From positions 1,736,001 to 1,800,000 of the forward strand of contig NZ_CP045488.1 in assembly GCF_009392895.1 (NCBI RefSeq): a stretch of 64,000 bases of DNA, given 5' to 3'. Of the stretch, positions 18,217 through 27,645 are shown piece after piece. The position numbers were made by a program, and so were the translations under genes. Position 1 is the stretch's first letter. Each line of letters starts with the position of its first letter. The notes under the pieces are model-generated. The model searched no databases. It saw nothing but the letters and a program-made list of their open reading frames with translations, and was not told the origin of the DNA. This DNA comes from Natronorubrum aibiense (lineage in GTDB: Archaea > Halobacteriota > Halobacteria > Halobacteriales > Natrialbaceae).

Positions 18217-19632
18217 TCAGTCGGCCTGCACGGCTTCGGCAGTCTCGTCTTCGCGGTAGTGTTCTTCGATGAGTTCCTCGTCGATACGGTTGAGGGCCTC
18301 TTTCGGGAGGTCCGACAGCAGGTCCCAGCCGAGCTCGATCGTCTCGTCGATCGTCCGGTTGGTGTCGTACCCCTGTTGGACGAACTCCGTCTCGAAGCGG
18401 TCTGCGAAGTCGAGATACTTGTTGTCCAGTTCAGACAGCGCCTCGCGACCGACAATGTTCACGAGGTCACGCAGGTCCTCACCCTCCGCGTAGGCGGCGC
18501 ACATCTGGTCGGAGACGTCGGCGTGGTCGCCGCGAGTCAGACCCTCGCCGATCCCGTCGTCCATCAGCCGCGAGAGGCTTGGCAGGACGTTGATCGGCGG
18601 CTCGATACCCTGACTGTTGAGGTCCCGATCCATCACGATCTGGCCCTCGGTAATGTAGCCAGTCAGGTCCGGAATCGGGTGGGTGTCGTCGTCGCCGGGC
18701 ATCGTGAGAATCGGAATCTGCGTGACCGATCCTTCCTTGCCCTCGATTCGACCGGCACGCTCGTAGAGCTGTGCCAGGTCAGTGTACATGTAACCGGGGT
18801 ATCCACGTCGACCCGGAACCTCCTCACGTGCGGCACCGATCTCACGAAGCGCTTCACAGTAGTTCGTGATGTCGGTGAGGATGACGAGCACGTGGTAGTC
18901 CTTCTCGAAGGCCAAGTACTCGGCCGTGGTGAGCGCGAGTCGCGGCGTGACCGTCCGCTCGACTGCGGGGTCGTCCGCGAGGTTCATGAAGACGACCGAT
19001 CGCTCGAGTGCGCCCGTGCGCTCGAAGTCGTCCATGAACTCGTTCGCCTCTTCCTGGGTAATGCCCATCGCACCGAAGATGACTGCGAACTCGGAGCCGT
19101 CCTCGTCGTCGCCTTCCTCTTCTTCCGGCACGGTCGCCTGACGGGCGATCTGGAGTGCGAGTTCGTTGTGGGGCAGTCCGGAGCCGGAGAAAATCGGCAG
19201 CTTCTGACCACGGACCAGGGTGTTCATCCCGTCGATCCCGGAGACACCGGTTTGGATGAACTCCTCTGGGTACTCTCGGGAGAAGGGGTTGATCGCTTCG
19301 CCGACGATGTCTTCACGGGACTCGGGGACGATCTCCGGACCGCCGTCGATCGGCTGTCCGGACCCGTCCAGCACCCGACCGAGGAGGTCCTCGGTGACGG
19401 GCATCTTCATCGTCTCGCCCAGGAACCGAACGGACGCGTTGCGGTCGATACCGCCGGTCCCTTCGAACACCTGGATCGAGACGAGTCCCTCGCTCGATTC
19501 CAGCACCTGACCGCGCAGGGTCTCGCCCTGTGGCGTTTCGATTTCGACGATTTCGTCGTAACCGACGGGTTCGTCGACTTCGGCGAACACCAGCGGGCCG
19601 CTGATCTCAGTGATTGTCTGGTACTCTTTCAT
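18217..19632 (-). CDS. atpB: A-type ATP synthase subunit B
   Basis: A 471-residue non-catalytic nucleotide-binding subunit of the A1 hexamer. It starts at the ATG at 19632 ([14 protein letters not shown]), two bases after the atpA stop; the frame is open further upstream but only within atpA. Family features include [28 protein letters not shown], a degenerate P-loop as expected for B, and the [12 protein letters not shown] segment. Length is normal. It ends the contiguous subunit cluster. Confidence 0.95.
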   Translation of the reverse strand: MKEYQTITEISGPLVFAEVDEPVGYDEIVEIETPQGETLRGQVLESSEGLVSIQVFEGTGGIDRNASVRFLGETMKMPVTEDLLGRVLDGSGQPIDGGPEIVPESREDIVGEAINPFSREYPEEFIQTGVSGIDGMNTLVRGQKLPIFSGSGLPHNELALQIARQATVPEEEEGDDEDGSEFAVIFGAMGITQEEANEFMDDFERTGALERSVVFMNLADDPAVERTVTPRLALTTAEYLAFEKDYHVLVILTDITNYCEALREIGAAREEVPGRRGYPGYMYTDLAQLYERAGRIEGKEGSVTQIPILTMPGDDDTHPIPDLTGYITEGQIVMDRDLNSQGIEPPINVLPSLSRLMDDGIGEGLTRGDHADVSDQMCAAYAEGEDLRDLVNIVGREALSELDNKYLDFADRFETEFVQQGYDTNRTIDETIELGWDLLSDLPKEALNRIDEELIEEHYREDETAEAVQAD

Positions 19633-19634
19633 GA

Positions 19635-21398
19635 TTAGTACAGGCTCCGAATCTGTTCTTTGAGATCCGATTCGAGCTCGTCGATGAACTCGTTCCACTC
19701 ATCGGACGTGTTCATCCGGTTCAGGCGTGGAACGGCGTCGACGTCCTGAATCTCCTCGACCGGGACGCCGGCCTCGAGTGCATCGAAGGCCTCGTCGTTG
19801 AACGTCTTGATCGCGAGAAGCATCCGGTAGGTCTTCTTCGGTTCACAGTAAGTGTCGACGTCGTGGAACGCGTTCTGCTGGAGCCACGCCTCACGCAGGT
19901 AGCGTGCGACTTCCAGTGTGAGCTGCTGGTCCTCCGGCAGCGCGTCTTTCCCGACGAGCTGGACGATCTCTTGGAGTTCGTCCTCTTCGTCGAGCACGTC
20001 GACGGCCCACTGACGAACCTCCGGCCAGTCGTCGGAGACGTTGTCGCGGAACCACGGGTCGAGTTGCTGTCGATACAGCGAGTACGACTCGTTCCAGTTG
20101 ATCGACGGGAAGTGTCGACGCTCGGCGAGGTCTGCGTCCAGTGCCCAGAACGTCTTGACGATACGCAGCGTGTTCTGGGTCACGGGCTCCGAGAAGTCGC
20201 CACCGGGTGGGGAGACGGCACCGATTGCCGTCACCGACCCTTCGAGGCCGTTCATCAGCTGGAACTTTCCGGCGCGCTCGTAGAACTCCGAGAGCGACGC
20301 AGCGAGGTATGCTGGATACCCCTCTTCGCCGGGCATCTCCTCGAGTCGGCTCGAAATCTCACGCATGGCCTCTGCCCACCGGGAGGTGGAGTCGGCCATC
20401 AGTGCGACGTCGTAGCCCATGTCGCGGAAGTACTCCGCGATCGTGATCCCCGTGTAGATACAGGATTCACGGGCTGCGACGGGCATGTTGGACGTGTTCG
20501 CGATGAGACACGTCCGAGACATGAGCGGCTTGCCGGTCTTCGGGTCTTCCAGTTCTGGGAAGTCCTCGATGACCTCGGTCATCTCGTTGCCACGCTCACC
20601 ACAGCCAACGTAGACGACGATGTCCGCGTCGGCCCATTTGGCGAGCTGGTGCTGAGTAACCGTCTTCCCGGAGCCGAACGGACCGGGAATCGCAGCGGTC
20701 CCACCTTTGGCGATCGGGAAGAGACCGTCGAGGATCCGCTGCCCACTGACCAGCGGCACCGTCGGCGTTTCCTTCGTATCTGCAGGACGGGCCTGTCGAA
20801 CGGGCCACTCCTGGTGCATCGTGATCTCCTCGCCGGAGTCGAGTTCGACGACGACTTCGTCGACCGTGAACTCGCCGCTCTCGACCGACGTGACTTCGCC
20901 GCCCTCGTAATCCGGCGGGACCATCACTTTGTGGGTGATGCTCTCGGTCTCCGGGACTTCGCCGACGATGTCGCCGGCGTCGACGCTGTCACCAACGTCG
21001 ACGGTCGGAGTGAACTCCCACTCCGTCTCGAAGTCGATACCGGGTGCGTCGACTCCACGGTCCAAGAAGGCCGTTCCCATCTTCTCCTCGAGAACGTCGA
21101 GTGGACGCTGGACGCCGTCGTAGATGGCGTCGAGCACACCCGGTCCGAGGTCGACTGAAAGCGGCTCGCCCGTGTTCTCGACGGGTTCGCCCGGGCCAAC
21201 GCCCGAGGTTTCTTCGTAAACCTGAATCGTCGTACTGTTCCCTTCGATCTCGATGACCTCGCCCATCAGCCCTTCGTCGCCGACGTAGACGACGTCGTTC
21301 ATCCGGGCGTCGAGGTCCGTGGCGGTCACGACCGGACCACTCACGCTTTCGATAACACCGTCCTCCTGGACGGTTTCGGTGTCTTGTGCCTGACTCAT
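19635..21398 (-). CDS. atpA: A-type ATP synthase catalytic subunit A
   Basis: A 587-residue catalytic subunit. The Walker A motif is GPFGSGKT, and the non-homologous insertion typical of A/V-type subunits (about 110-190) precedes it. The [24 protein letters not shown] segment and [16 protein letters not shown] are characteristic. No intein interrupts the P-loop, unlike in some other archaea. It follows atpF with a 4-base gap, so translation is likely coupled. Confidence 0.97.
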   Translation of the reverse strand: MSQAQDTETVQEDGVIESVSGPVVTATDLDARMNDVVYVGDEGLMGEVIEIEGNSTTIQVYEETSGVGPGEPVENTGEPLSVDLGPGVLDAIYDGVQRPLDVLEEKMGTAFLDRGVDAPGIDFETEWEFTPTVDVGDSVDAGDIVGEVPETESITHKVMVPPDYEGGEVTSVESGEFTVDEVVVELDSGEEITMHQEWPVRQARPADTKETPTVPLVSGQRILDGLFPIAKGGTAAIPGPFGSGKTVTQHQLAKWADADIVVYVGCGERGNEMTEVIEDFPELEDPKTGKPLMSRTCLIANTSNMPVAARESCIYTGITIAEYFRDMGYDVALMADSTSRWAEAMREISSRLEEMPGEEGYPAYLAASLSEFYERAGKFQLMNGLEGSVTAIGAVSPPGGDFSEPVTQNTLRIVKTFWALDADLAERRHFPSINWNESYSLYRQQLDPWFRDNVSDDWPEVRQWAVDVLDEEDELQEIVQLVGKDALPEDQQLTLEVARYLREAWLQQNAFHDVDTYCEPKKTYRMLLAIKTFNDEAFDALEAGVPVEEIQDVDAVPRLNRMNTSDEWNEFIDELESDLKEQIRSLY

Positions 21399-21402
21399 AG
21401 TG

Positions 21403-21732
21403 TTACTCGCTGTCTTCTTCCATTAGGTCGATACCGATCGCACGTTTGATCTGGTCGCGCAGTCCGCCGCCACCCGTACCGCTTCCGATGGTGACGACGA
21501 CCGGTTCGACGCTCGTTTCGACGTTCTGGCGAACAGACCGCGACAGATGCTCGAGGTCGTCGTCGTGCATGACGACGATCCCGACGCCCTCGTCGTCGAG
21601 GACGTCGGTGACGGCATCGTCGAGTTCCGCCGCTTTGTCGCCGTCCGGGACGTTTTCGAACCGGCGGACGCCCGCAAGACGGAAGCCGGTCGTGAACTCC
21701 GGACTGCCAACGACTGCGATTTCCTGGCTCAT
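21403..21732 (-). CDS. atpF: A-type ATP synthase subunit F
   Basis: A 109-residue central-rotor subunit with the CheY-like fold of the family. The opening [18 protein letters not shown] and the central [13 protein letters not shown] are recognisable. Its start codon overlaps the atpC stop by 4 bases (21729-21732), which indicates tight coupling within the operon. Confidence 0.93.
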   Translation of the reverse strand: MSQEIAVVGSPEFTTGFRLAGVRRFENVPDGDKAAELDDAVTDVLDDEGVGIVVMHDDDLEHLSRSVRQNVETSVEPVVVTIGSGTGGGGLRDQIKRAIGIDLMEEDSE

Positions 21733-22799
21733 AGGATCACCAGCTCTTCTTCGATCTCGCTTTCTTCGAGGCCGACCTCTCGACCGCGCGCGATCGCACG
21801 GATGTTTTCGACCTCGCGCTCTTTCGCGAGGATATACGACAGCACGGCCGAGACGGAGGCCGGGTAGATACTCGAGAGCGTATCCGCGTACTCGAGCAAC
21901 GCAGCGTCTAGTGCGTGCTCGAACTGGATAAGGCTGTCAGCATCGCGCAGCCGATCGAGCGCTCCCGAGAGCCGGTCGCCGTAGCGTTTGTTCTCGGCGA
22001 TGTGGTCGACGAGTTCATCGTAGTTTCCGACGAGTCGGCTCAGTTCCGACTCGTCGAACAGGACGCCGCCCTCGATGTAGTAGCTGGCGGGGTCGAGATC
22101 GGCACCGCTGCGAGCGAGTCGCAGGGCGTTCCGGGCGTTCCGAAAGTCGATCTCGGCCTGCAGGAACTCGATGTACTTCGCCTCGGGGCCTTCTTGTGGC
22201 TCGTACTGACTCGCTGTTCGACTGACGTCCTCGAGCAACTGCTCGTAGAACTCTCGATCCAGTGCGTTCTCGAGCGGAACGAGTGCACCGGTCTCCTCGA
22301 ACTCCTCGTATGCGACGGTGAGCGGATCGTAATAATCCGTCCGGTTGAGAATCTCGATCGCATCCTCGATCGTGTCGGTCTCGAGCATTCGATCGAGCGT
22401 CGCCTCCTCGAGTTCACCGGCTCGGATCAGGTCCGTTCGGATCGCCTCGGGATCGGTGTCGGTGTAGATCCCGCGGATGATCGTCTTGAGATTCCAGACG
22501 TCGAACTTTCGCAGGTAACGCGAAATCAGGTCGTACAGTCGTCCTTCCGACCAGTCCAACAGGTCATGGAAGTGTTTTGCAAGATTGCGGTTGAGCGCGT
22601 ACTCGATCAGATCGACACCCGAGAACCGTGACCCGAGTGCGTTGATCTCGCGTTCGTACTCCGTCTCTTCCATGAACCGTGCGATCTCGCTCGGCCCCAT
22701 CCGGATCAGCTTCCGATAATCTTCGTCCGCGAACAGCGAGGCTCGGCGTGACCGAACGCGAGCGTTCACGTATTCCGGATTCGAGGCACCTATACTCAT
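21729..22799 (-). CDS. atpC: A-type ATP synthase subunit C
   Basis: A 356-residue funnel subunit that joins the central stalk to the membrane ring. It is almost entirely helical, with the expected NPEYVNARVRSRRASLF start and three repeated helical bundles. Start and stop each overlap the neighbours by 4 bases (atpE upstream, atpF downstream). Confidence 0.92.
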   Translation of the reverse strand: MSIGASNPEYVNARVRSRRASLFADEDYRKLIRMGPSEIARFMEETEYEREINALGSRFSGVDLIEYALNRNLAKHFHDLLDWSEGRLYDLISRYLRKFDVWNLKTIIRGIYTDTDPEAIRTDLIRAGELEEATLDRMLETDTIEDAIEILNRTDYYDPLTVAYEEFEETGALVPLENALDREFYEQLLEDVSRTASQYEPQEGPEAKYIEFLQAEIDFRNARNALRLARSGADLDPASYYIEGGVLFDESELSRLVGNYDELVDHIAENKRYGDRLSGALDRLRDADSLIQFEHALDAALLEYADTLSSIYPASVSAVLSYILAKEREVENIRAIARGREVGLEESEIEEELVIL

Positions 22800-23377
22800 T
22801 GCTCGAAGAGTTGGTTGCTGATCGTCCGGAGGTTCTCTTCCCAGACGTCCTCGAGCACCGAGTCGAACGTGTTGTTCACTCGGAGCCGGGACTGTTCGCT
22901 CTCGACGACGACGCCACCGAGACAGTCGTACTCGCCGGCGAACTCGTAGCCGTCGTACTCCTCGAGGAGGTCCGTGAGGAGGTCCTCGTCGTCGGCACGA
23001 CCGTAGACGCTGACGTCGTCACCCTCGTCGAACTCCTCGCTTGCAGCCTCGAGCAGTGTCCGCGTCAGCTCTTTGCGGGTGTCTCCCTCGAGGGCGGCGA
23101 GTTCGGCCTCGACCTGCTCGTGGACGTCACCGAGGACGTCACGGCGGGCCTCCAGACGCTTCTGTTTCGCCTCCAGCTTTGCACTGGAGAGGCGCTGTTC
23201 ACGCAGCTGCTCGATCTCGCGTTCGACCTCGTCCGCTGCGTTGGCGACGATCTCCTCGGCGTCCTCCTCGGCGGCCGATTCGATCTCTTCGGCGCGCGCT
23301 TCGCCCTCAGCACGGATGTCCTCCGCACGCGCGTGGGCCTCTTCTCGAATGTCTTCTACGACTGTGTCCAAACTCAT
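22796..23377 (-). CDS. atpE: A-type ATP synthase subunit E
   Basis: A 193-residue peripheral-stalk subunit. The first 100 residues are an uninterrupted Glu/Ala/Arg-rich helix that pairs with subunit H, and the C-terminal part is the globular domain contacting the A/B hexamer (GGVVVESEQSRLRVNNTFDS). It follows atpK by 23 bases. Confidence 0.92.
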   Translation of the reverse strand: MSLDTVVEDIREEAHARAEDIRAEGEARAEEIESAAEEDAEEIVANAADEVEREIEQLREQRLSSAKLEAKQKRLEARRDVLGDVHEQVEAELAALEGDTRKELTRTLLEAASEEFDEGDDVSVYGRADDEDLLTDLLEEYDGYEFAGEYDCLGGVVVESEQSRLRVNNTFDSVLEDVWEENLRTISNQLFEQ

Positions 23378-23400
23378 TGGTAAGAGAAGGGGGGCGGTGT

Positions 23401-23661
23401 TTAGACGATGAAGACGACGACCAGCGCCAGGATCACGAGCGTCTCTGGGAGGACGGTCATGATCAGGCCTGGGACGAACATGTCGTCGTCCTCGGCGATT
23501 GCGCCGACGGCTGCAGCGCCGATACCGCGCTCGGCGTAACCCGCTGCGAGTGCGGCGAGACCGACCGCGATCGCCGCTGCGCCAGAGTTTTCGAGAGTTG
23601 GTCCGGCAACTTCTTCTGCTTGCAGTGCAACTTCCGCGAGTTCAGGTGCTTGCTCAATCAT
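23401..23661 (-). CDS. atpK: A-type ATP synthase membrane rotor subunit K
   Basis: An 86-residue proteolipid with two transmembrane helices (about 28-52 and 61-86), one hairpin only and not the duplicated forms seen in some archaea. The ion-binding carboxylate is the Glu in LPETLVILALVVVF on the second helix. No Na+-type ligand signature is visible, so proton coupling is likely. It lies between atpI and atpE. Confidence 0.94.
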   Translation of the reverse strand: MIEQAPELAEVALQAEEVAGPTLENSGAAAIAVGLAALAAGYAERGIGAAAVGAIAEDDDMFVPGLIMTVLPETLVILALVVVFIV

Positions 23662-23667
23662 TGTTGA

Positions 23668-25905
23668 TTAGTCCTCACTGTGATTTCGATCGGTTCCGAA
23701 CGGTTCGTAGTTCTCCCCACCGCCCTCATAAAACTTGTTAAAGAATTCCACGTACTCGAGGCGCACGCCCTGTAAGCCGGCGCTTGTCACGCCAAGAACT
23801 AACACGACGATGTGCCCGAGAACGAGAATCACAAGTCCGCCGAGCAACCCGGCAGTACCGGAGTGCATGAGTCCGTCGAAGATGACGGTCGCTTCGCCGC
23901 CGTAGTGTTCGGCGACGTAGCTCGGCTCGTGAGTGCGTAGGAAGTGGAATGCGCCGTCTGGGTCCTCGTAGGCCCCGAAGAACAGCAGGTTGACCACGAA
24001 GGCCATGCCGGCCTTCGCGAGCAGGACTGCGCCCATTCGGGTGTACGAGAAGACGTTAACGACGACGTCGAGTGCTTCGACGGCTTCGACTGGATCGCTG
24101 ACGATCAGCATGACGAGCCCGATCAGGAAGATCAGCAGCGGGGCCGTCACCAGGAACCCGCCGAGTGCCGGAATCGCCTCGGGGAAAGCGAACAGCCCCC
24201 ACTCTGGGAATCCGGTAAATCCAATCGGGAACGGTCCGTCGCTGGCGAACGTCGTGAACAGGAAGTCGGGCTTGGAGCCCGCAGCCTGTGCCGAGAAGAT
24301 CCAGATCCAGATACCGTTGAGCATCAGGATCCACGAGCCGCTGTGGAACAGGGCGTCTTTGACGCCGTGGCTCATGTTCTCGTAGAAGTCCAGGATGTAC
24401 CCGATGTTGAGGTGGACGATCCCAGCCAGCACGCTAATGACCATCCAGCCAAGCGCGAAGTCGGCGGCTGCCGGCTCGAGTCCCTTGTTCAGCGGGAGCA
24501 GTTCCGAGCTGAAGATATCGTGCCATAGCACTTCGCCGAGCACGTGAAGGCCGAAGATTTCGCCGTAGATGATCCCGAAGAGGATCGTGAACAGGCCGGC
24601 CCAGATGGCGACACCGCCGAGACTCGAGATTCCTTTGCTGTCGAACTGCGTGGCCATGTACGCGCCGATAGCGACGTACACGATCCCGTATCCGACGTCC
24701 CCGATCATGAACCCGAAGAACGCCGGGAACGTCAGGAACAGGAAAATCGTCGGATCCAGTTCGGTATATTTCGGTTGGTTGACCGCCTGCACCAGCGTTT
24801 CGAACGGTTTTGCCGGGCCGGGATTGTTCTGGATCACCGGCGGTTCGTCGCTCATCGTCACCGCCGATCCACCATCGGTCACGGCCTTCTGTTGCTGGTC
24901 GTCCGATTCGGCTGGTTCGTCCGCCGCGGGCGCGCCCTTCTGGACGTCCTCCGTGTGGGAGTGGGCCCCGTGGCGGTCGTAACTCGCTCGCTCGAGTTCT
25001 TCGATCTCGACGCTGTCACCGACGGCGTCGTCGAGCGCGGCGACGAACCGCTCGTACTCGTCGCTCGGGATCCATCCCTCGGCGATGAACGCACGATCGG
25101 TCGTCGCAAACTGCAGCGGCGCTTCCGCGCGCTGGACTTCGATAGAGAGTTCCTCTTCAGCCCGCAGGAGGAAGCTCCCCTCTCTCTGTTTGATCTCCTC
25201 GAGTTCCGCGTCGATGTCCTCGAGTTCGTACTCGAGTTCGCGTTTCTGTTCCTCGAGGTCGTCGACGTACGCACTCGGCGTCTGGTCGGTTTCCGGCACC
25301 GGGTGGCGGGTAAACTCGATCCCGACGAGTACGTCGCCGAGTGGATCTTCGCCGGCGTCATCGGTGGGCGCGGCCACGATAGCCACGACATCGCCACCGG
25401 TGAACAGCTCGAACGCGTCGATCTCGTCCGCGGCGTCGATCGCCGCTTCGATCTCGTCGCGCTTTCCTTCGCCGACGACGACGTCGACCGTGTCGTACCC
25501 CGACAGGAGATCGAGGTCGATCCCCAACTCCGCGAAGGGAGCAACGCGGTCGATCTTTTCGTCGACCGTTCGGAGATCGTCACGGATCTCCGAGCGTCGG
25601 TCGTCGAGTTCGTTCACTCGGGTCCGAATCCCTTCGATTTGGTCTTCCCAGTCGTCGCCGATCGTCCCTGGTTCGGCGTCGTCGGCCGACAGTTCCAGGG
25701 TACTCTCGAGCGATCGAACCGTCACCAGCTTCTCGGAGGCGTCGTCGGCACCCTCGATCGGGTTGCCGTTGTCAAAGCCCTCCCAGGAGCCGTCGTAGTC
25801 CGAGAGATGGACCAGGTTCAGACCGTGGACTGTCTCGATGACCGTGGGCATGACGCCCTTGGAACCGGTCACCGAGATCTTGCTCATCTTTTCAGGTCTG
25901 AGCAT
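23668..25905 (-). CDS. atpI: A-type ATP synthase subunit I (a-type stator)
   Basis: A 745-residue subunit with a cytoplasmic coiled-coil arm (about 1-360) and a C-terminal membrane domain with seven or eight helices (about 390-715) that forms the ion half-channels. ATG 25905 overlaps the atpH stop; MSKISVTG at 25887 is an alternative start. Acidic linkers inside the arm are typical of halophiles. Confidence 0.94.
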   Translation of the reverse strand: MLRPEKMSKISVTGSKGVMPTVIETVHGLNLVHLSDYDGSWEGFDNGNPIEGADDASEKLVTVRSLESTLELSADDAEPGTIGDDWEDQIEGIRTRVNELDDRRSEIRDDLRTVDEKIDRVAPFAELGIDLDLLSGYDTVDVVVGEGKRDEIEAAIDAADEIDAFELFTGGDVVAIVAAPTDDAGEDPLGDVLVGIEFTRHPVPETDQTPSAYVDDLEEQKRELEYELEDIDAELEEIKQREGSFLLRAEEELSIEVQRAEAPLQFATTDRAFIAEGWIPSDEYERFVAALDDAVGDSVEIEELERASYDRHGAHSHTEDVQKGAPAADEPAESDDQQQKAVTDGGSAVTMSDEPPVIQNNPGPAKPFETLVQAVNQPKYTELDPTIFLFLTFPAFFGFMIGDVGYGIVYVAIGAYMATQFDSKGISSLGGVAIWAGLFTILFGIIYGEIFGLHVLGEVLWHDIFSSELLPLNKGLEPAAADFALGWMVISVLAGIVHLNIGYILDFYENMSHGVKDALFHSGSWILMLNGIWIWIFSAQAAGSKPDFLFTTFASDGPFPIGFTGFPEWGLFAFPEAIPALGGFLVTAPLLIFLIGLVMLIVSDPVEAVEALDVVVNVFSYTRMGAVLLAKAGMAFVVNLLFFGAYEDPDGAFHFLRTHEPSYVAEHYGGEATVIFDGLMHSGTAGLLGGLVILVLGHIVVLVLGVTSAGLQGVRLEYVEFFNKFYEGGGENYEPFGTDRNHSED

Positions 25906-26224
25906 GGACGTCCTCCTGGAACAGTTCGACGACGTGTTCGGTCACTTCGTCGACCCGGTCTTGGGCGCGCTCGGCGAGTGCCTCGCGCTCCTGTTCACCG
26001 TCCTCGAGGACGCGTTCGCTTTCCGCATCGATCTCTTCTCGCGCCTCCTCGAGACGGCGCTCTTTGAGATCCCGCGCTTCTTGTTCCGCTTCTGTGCGAA
26101 TTTCCTCGGCACGTTCCCGGGCCTCGGCTATTCGCTCGTCGCGGTCGTTTTGTGCCAATGCGACGATCTCGTCGGCTTCCTCCTCCGCCGACTTAATTCG
26201 TTCAAGAACCTCTGGCCTAGGCAT
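25892..26224 (-). CDS. atpH: A-type ATP synthase subunit H
   Basis: A 110-residue peripheral-stalk subunit that is one continuous charged helix with heptad-like spacing, as expected for the partner of subunit E. It is the first gene of the atpHIKECFAB cluster. A TATA-like atatacc lies about 30 bases upstream on the minus strand (near 26255) and probably drives the operon. Its stop overlaps the start of atpI. Confidence 0.9.
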   Translation of the reverse strand: MPRPEVLERIKSAEEEADEIVALAQNDRDERIAEARERAEEIRTEAEQEARDLKERRLEEAREEIDAESERVLEDGEQEREALAERAQDRVDEVTEHVVELFQEDVHAQT

Positions 26225-26379
26225 ACTCTAAGCAGACGGATGTTTACCAGAGCGGTATATGGTAGTTGCGAAAGTCATCCACAACCCCACCAGCGCTGGG
26301 GCGGTTCGGTCTGCCCATCATCGGTCCCCGATCGACCGGAACAGCAGACATATCCCGGTCCGGTCGAAACGGACTCACA

Positions 26380-27003
26380 ATGGGAATCCTCGAGAACAAG
26401 GCCCGGGCTCGACTGTTCTATAAGTACCTCTCGAAGGTCTACGACCAGATCAACCCCTTCATCTGGAACGAGGAGATGCGAGCCGACGCCCTCGAACTGC
26501 TCGACCTCGAGTCCGACATGACCGTCCTCGACGTCGGCTGTGGCACCGGCTTCGCGACCGAAGGACTGCTCGAGCACGTCGACGAGGTGTACGCCATCGA
26601 CCAGAGCGAACACCAACTCGAGCAGGCGTACGCGAAGTTCGGCAAGCAGGCACCGCCGGTTCATTTCCACCGCGGCGACGCCGAACGGCTGCCGTTCGCG
26701 ACCGACACGTTCGACGTCGTCTGGTCGTCGGGCTCGATCGAATACTGGCCGAACCCGATCCTCGCGCTTCGCGAGTTCCGTCGTGTACTGAAGCCCGGCG
26801 GACAGGTGCTCGTCGTTGGTCCAAACTACCCCGACAACGTCATCGCACAGAAACTCGCCGACTCGATCATGCTCTTTTACGACGAGTACGAGGCCGACCG
26901 GATGTTCAAGCGGGCCGGCTTCGAGGACGTCAAGCACATGTTCCAGGGGCCATCCTACGACCCCGAGGTCGCGATCACGACGATCGGCCGCGCACCGAAA
27001 TAG
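26380..27003 (+). CDS. SAM-dependent methyltransferase, possibly quinone-modifying
   Basis: A 207-residue class I methyltransferase. Motif I is LDVGCGTGFATEG (residues 51-63), followed by the acidic post-I motif AIDQS and the LKPGGQVLVVGPNY strand. The N-terminal segment GILENKARARLFYKYLSKVYDQINPFIW resembles enzymes that methylate prenylated quinols (MPBQ/MSBQ type), so methylation of menaquinone is a reasonable guess. It is divergent from the ATP synthase operon, and the link to respiration is consistent but indirect. The start at 26380 is chosen because the long upstream frame lies over the operon promoter. Confidence 0.75.
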   Translation: MGILENKARARLFYKYLSKVYDQINPFIWNEEMRADALELLDLESDMTVLDVGCGTGFATEGLLEHVDEVYAIDQSEHQLEQAYAKFGKQAPPVHFHRGDAERLPFATDTFDVVWSSGSIEYWPNPILALREFRRVLKPGGQVLVVGPNYPDNVIAQKLADSIMLFYDEYEADRMFKRAGFEDVKHMFQGPSYDPEVAITTIGRAPK

Positions 27004-27027
27004 CGTCCCGCCGCGTTTTTGCAAGTG

Positions 27028-27534
27028 TTAGTTTGCCGTCTCTTCGAGCACCGCGACTCGAGCGTCGTCGACGACGAGCGTGACGGTAACGGCATCGCCG
27101 GTGTCGATCGTCGGCTCGTTCGTGTCGGCCACGACGACGGTCGCTCGCTCTCCGGCCCGCCACTCGGAGTCCGTCGCCGCGTTGAACGGTCCGGTTGGCG
27201 CGCCGTCGAACCCGCTCGAACCGACGAACGGCACGGGTGGCTGGTTCGTCAGTTCCTCGTCGTCGACGGCAACTATCACCGACAGCTCCGTTACATCGAT
27301 CGAATCGCCGCCGAGATGTTCGACCGTGACCGCTGCCGTCTCACCATCGACCGTGAGCTCGAACGCCGCAGTCGGCGCGCCCGTCTCCAGTGACAACGCC
27401 CCGACGCCGACGGCGACGACGGCGGCCAGTCTGACGGTGAGCACGAGCAACGCGACGATGCCGACGACCGGGCTGATTCCACGATCTGCGCCTGGCTGCT
27501 CGCACGTCACGCTCCCGTCCGAACAGTCGGTCAC
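27028..27534 (-). CDS. type IV pilin-like protein
   Basis: About 168 residues from GTG 27534. The segment RGISPVVGIVALLVLTVRLAAVVAVGVG is a class III (prepilin-type) signal: a charged stretch, a cleavage point after Gly, then a long hydrophobic helix. The mature domain is beta-rich. The start is set by a TATA box (27559-27566) 25 bases upstream, which implies a leaderless GTG transcript; a GTG at 27513 is the alternative. The frame is open to 27615, but that reading would place the TATA box inside the gene. The protein is probably a minor pilin or a surface-filament subunit. Confidence 0.6.
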   Translation of the reverse strand: MTDCSDGSVTCEQPGADRGISPVVGIVALLVLTVRLAAVVAVGVGALSLETGAPTAAFELTVDGETAAVTVEHLGGDSIDVTELSVIVAVDDEELTNQPPVPFVGSSGFDGAPTGPFNAATDSEWRAGERATVVVADTNEPTIDTGDAVTVTLVVDDARVAVLEETAN

Positions 27535-27558
27535 GCACTGCTCTGGCTGCCCGTTCCG

Positions 27559-27566
27559 ATATAAAT
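27559..27566 (-). promoter_or_regulatory. TATA box of the pilin-like gene
   Basis: The minus strand reads atttatat, a good archaeal TATA box, 25 bases upstream of GTG 27534. This distance fits transcription starting at the start codon itself and decides the start of the gene. Confidence 0.5.
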
Positions 27567-27645
27567 GTCCGGCTGCCACCACCAGCGCTCGAGGAACGAC
27601 TCGAGTGGGCCTCACTGCTCGAGAACAACTGCAAAAAACGCGTGG

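Noticed and set aside
17992-19638. A 548-codon plus-strand frame opposite atpB
   Set aside because: A shadow of atpB in GC-rich DNA; it crosses the operon junction and has no recognisable sequence.
24544-26067. A 507-codon plus-strand frame opposite atpI and atpH
   Set aside because: Antisense shadow with low-complexity Arg/Val/Asp content and no family features.
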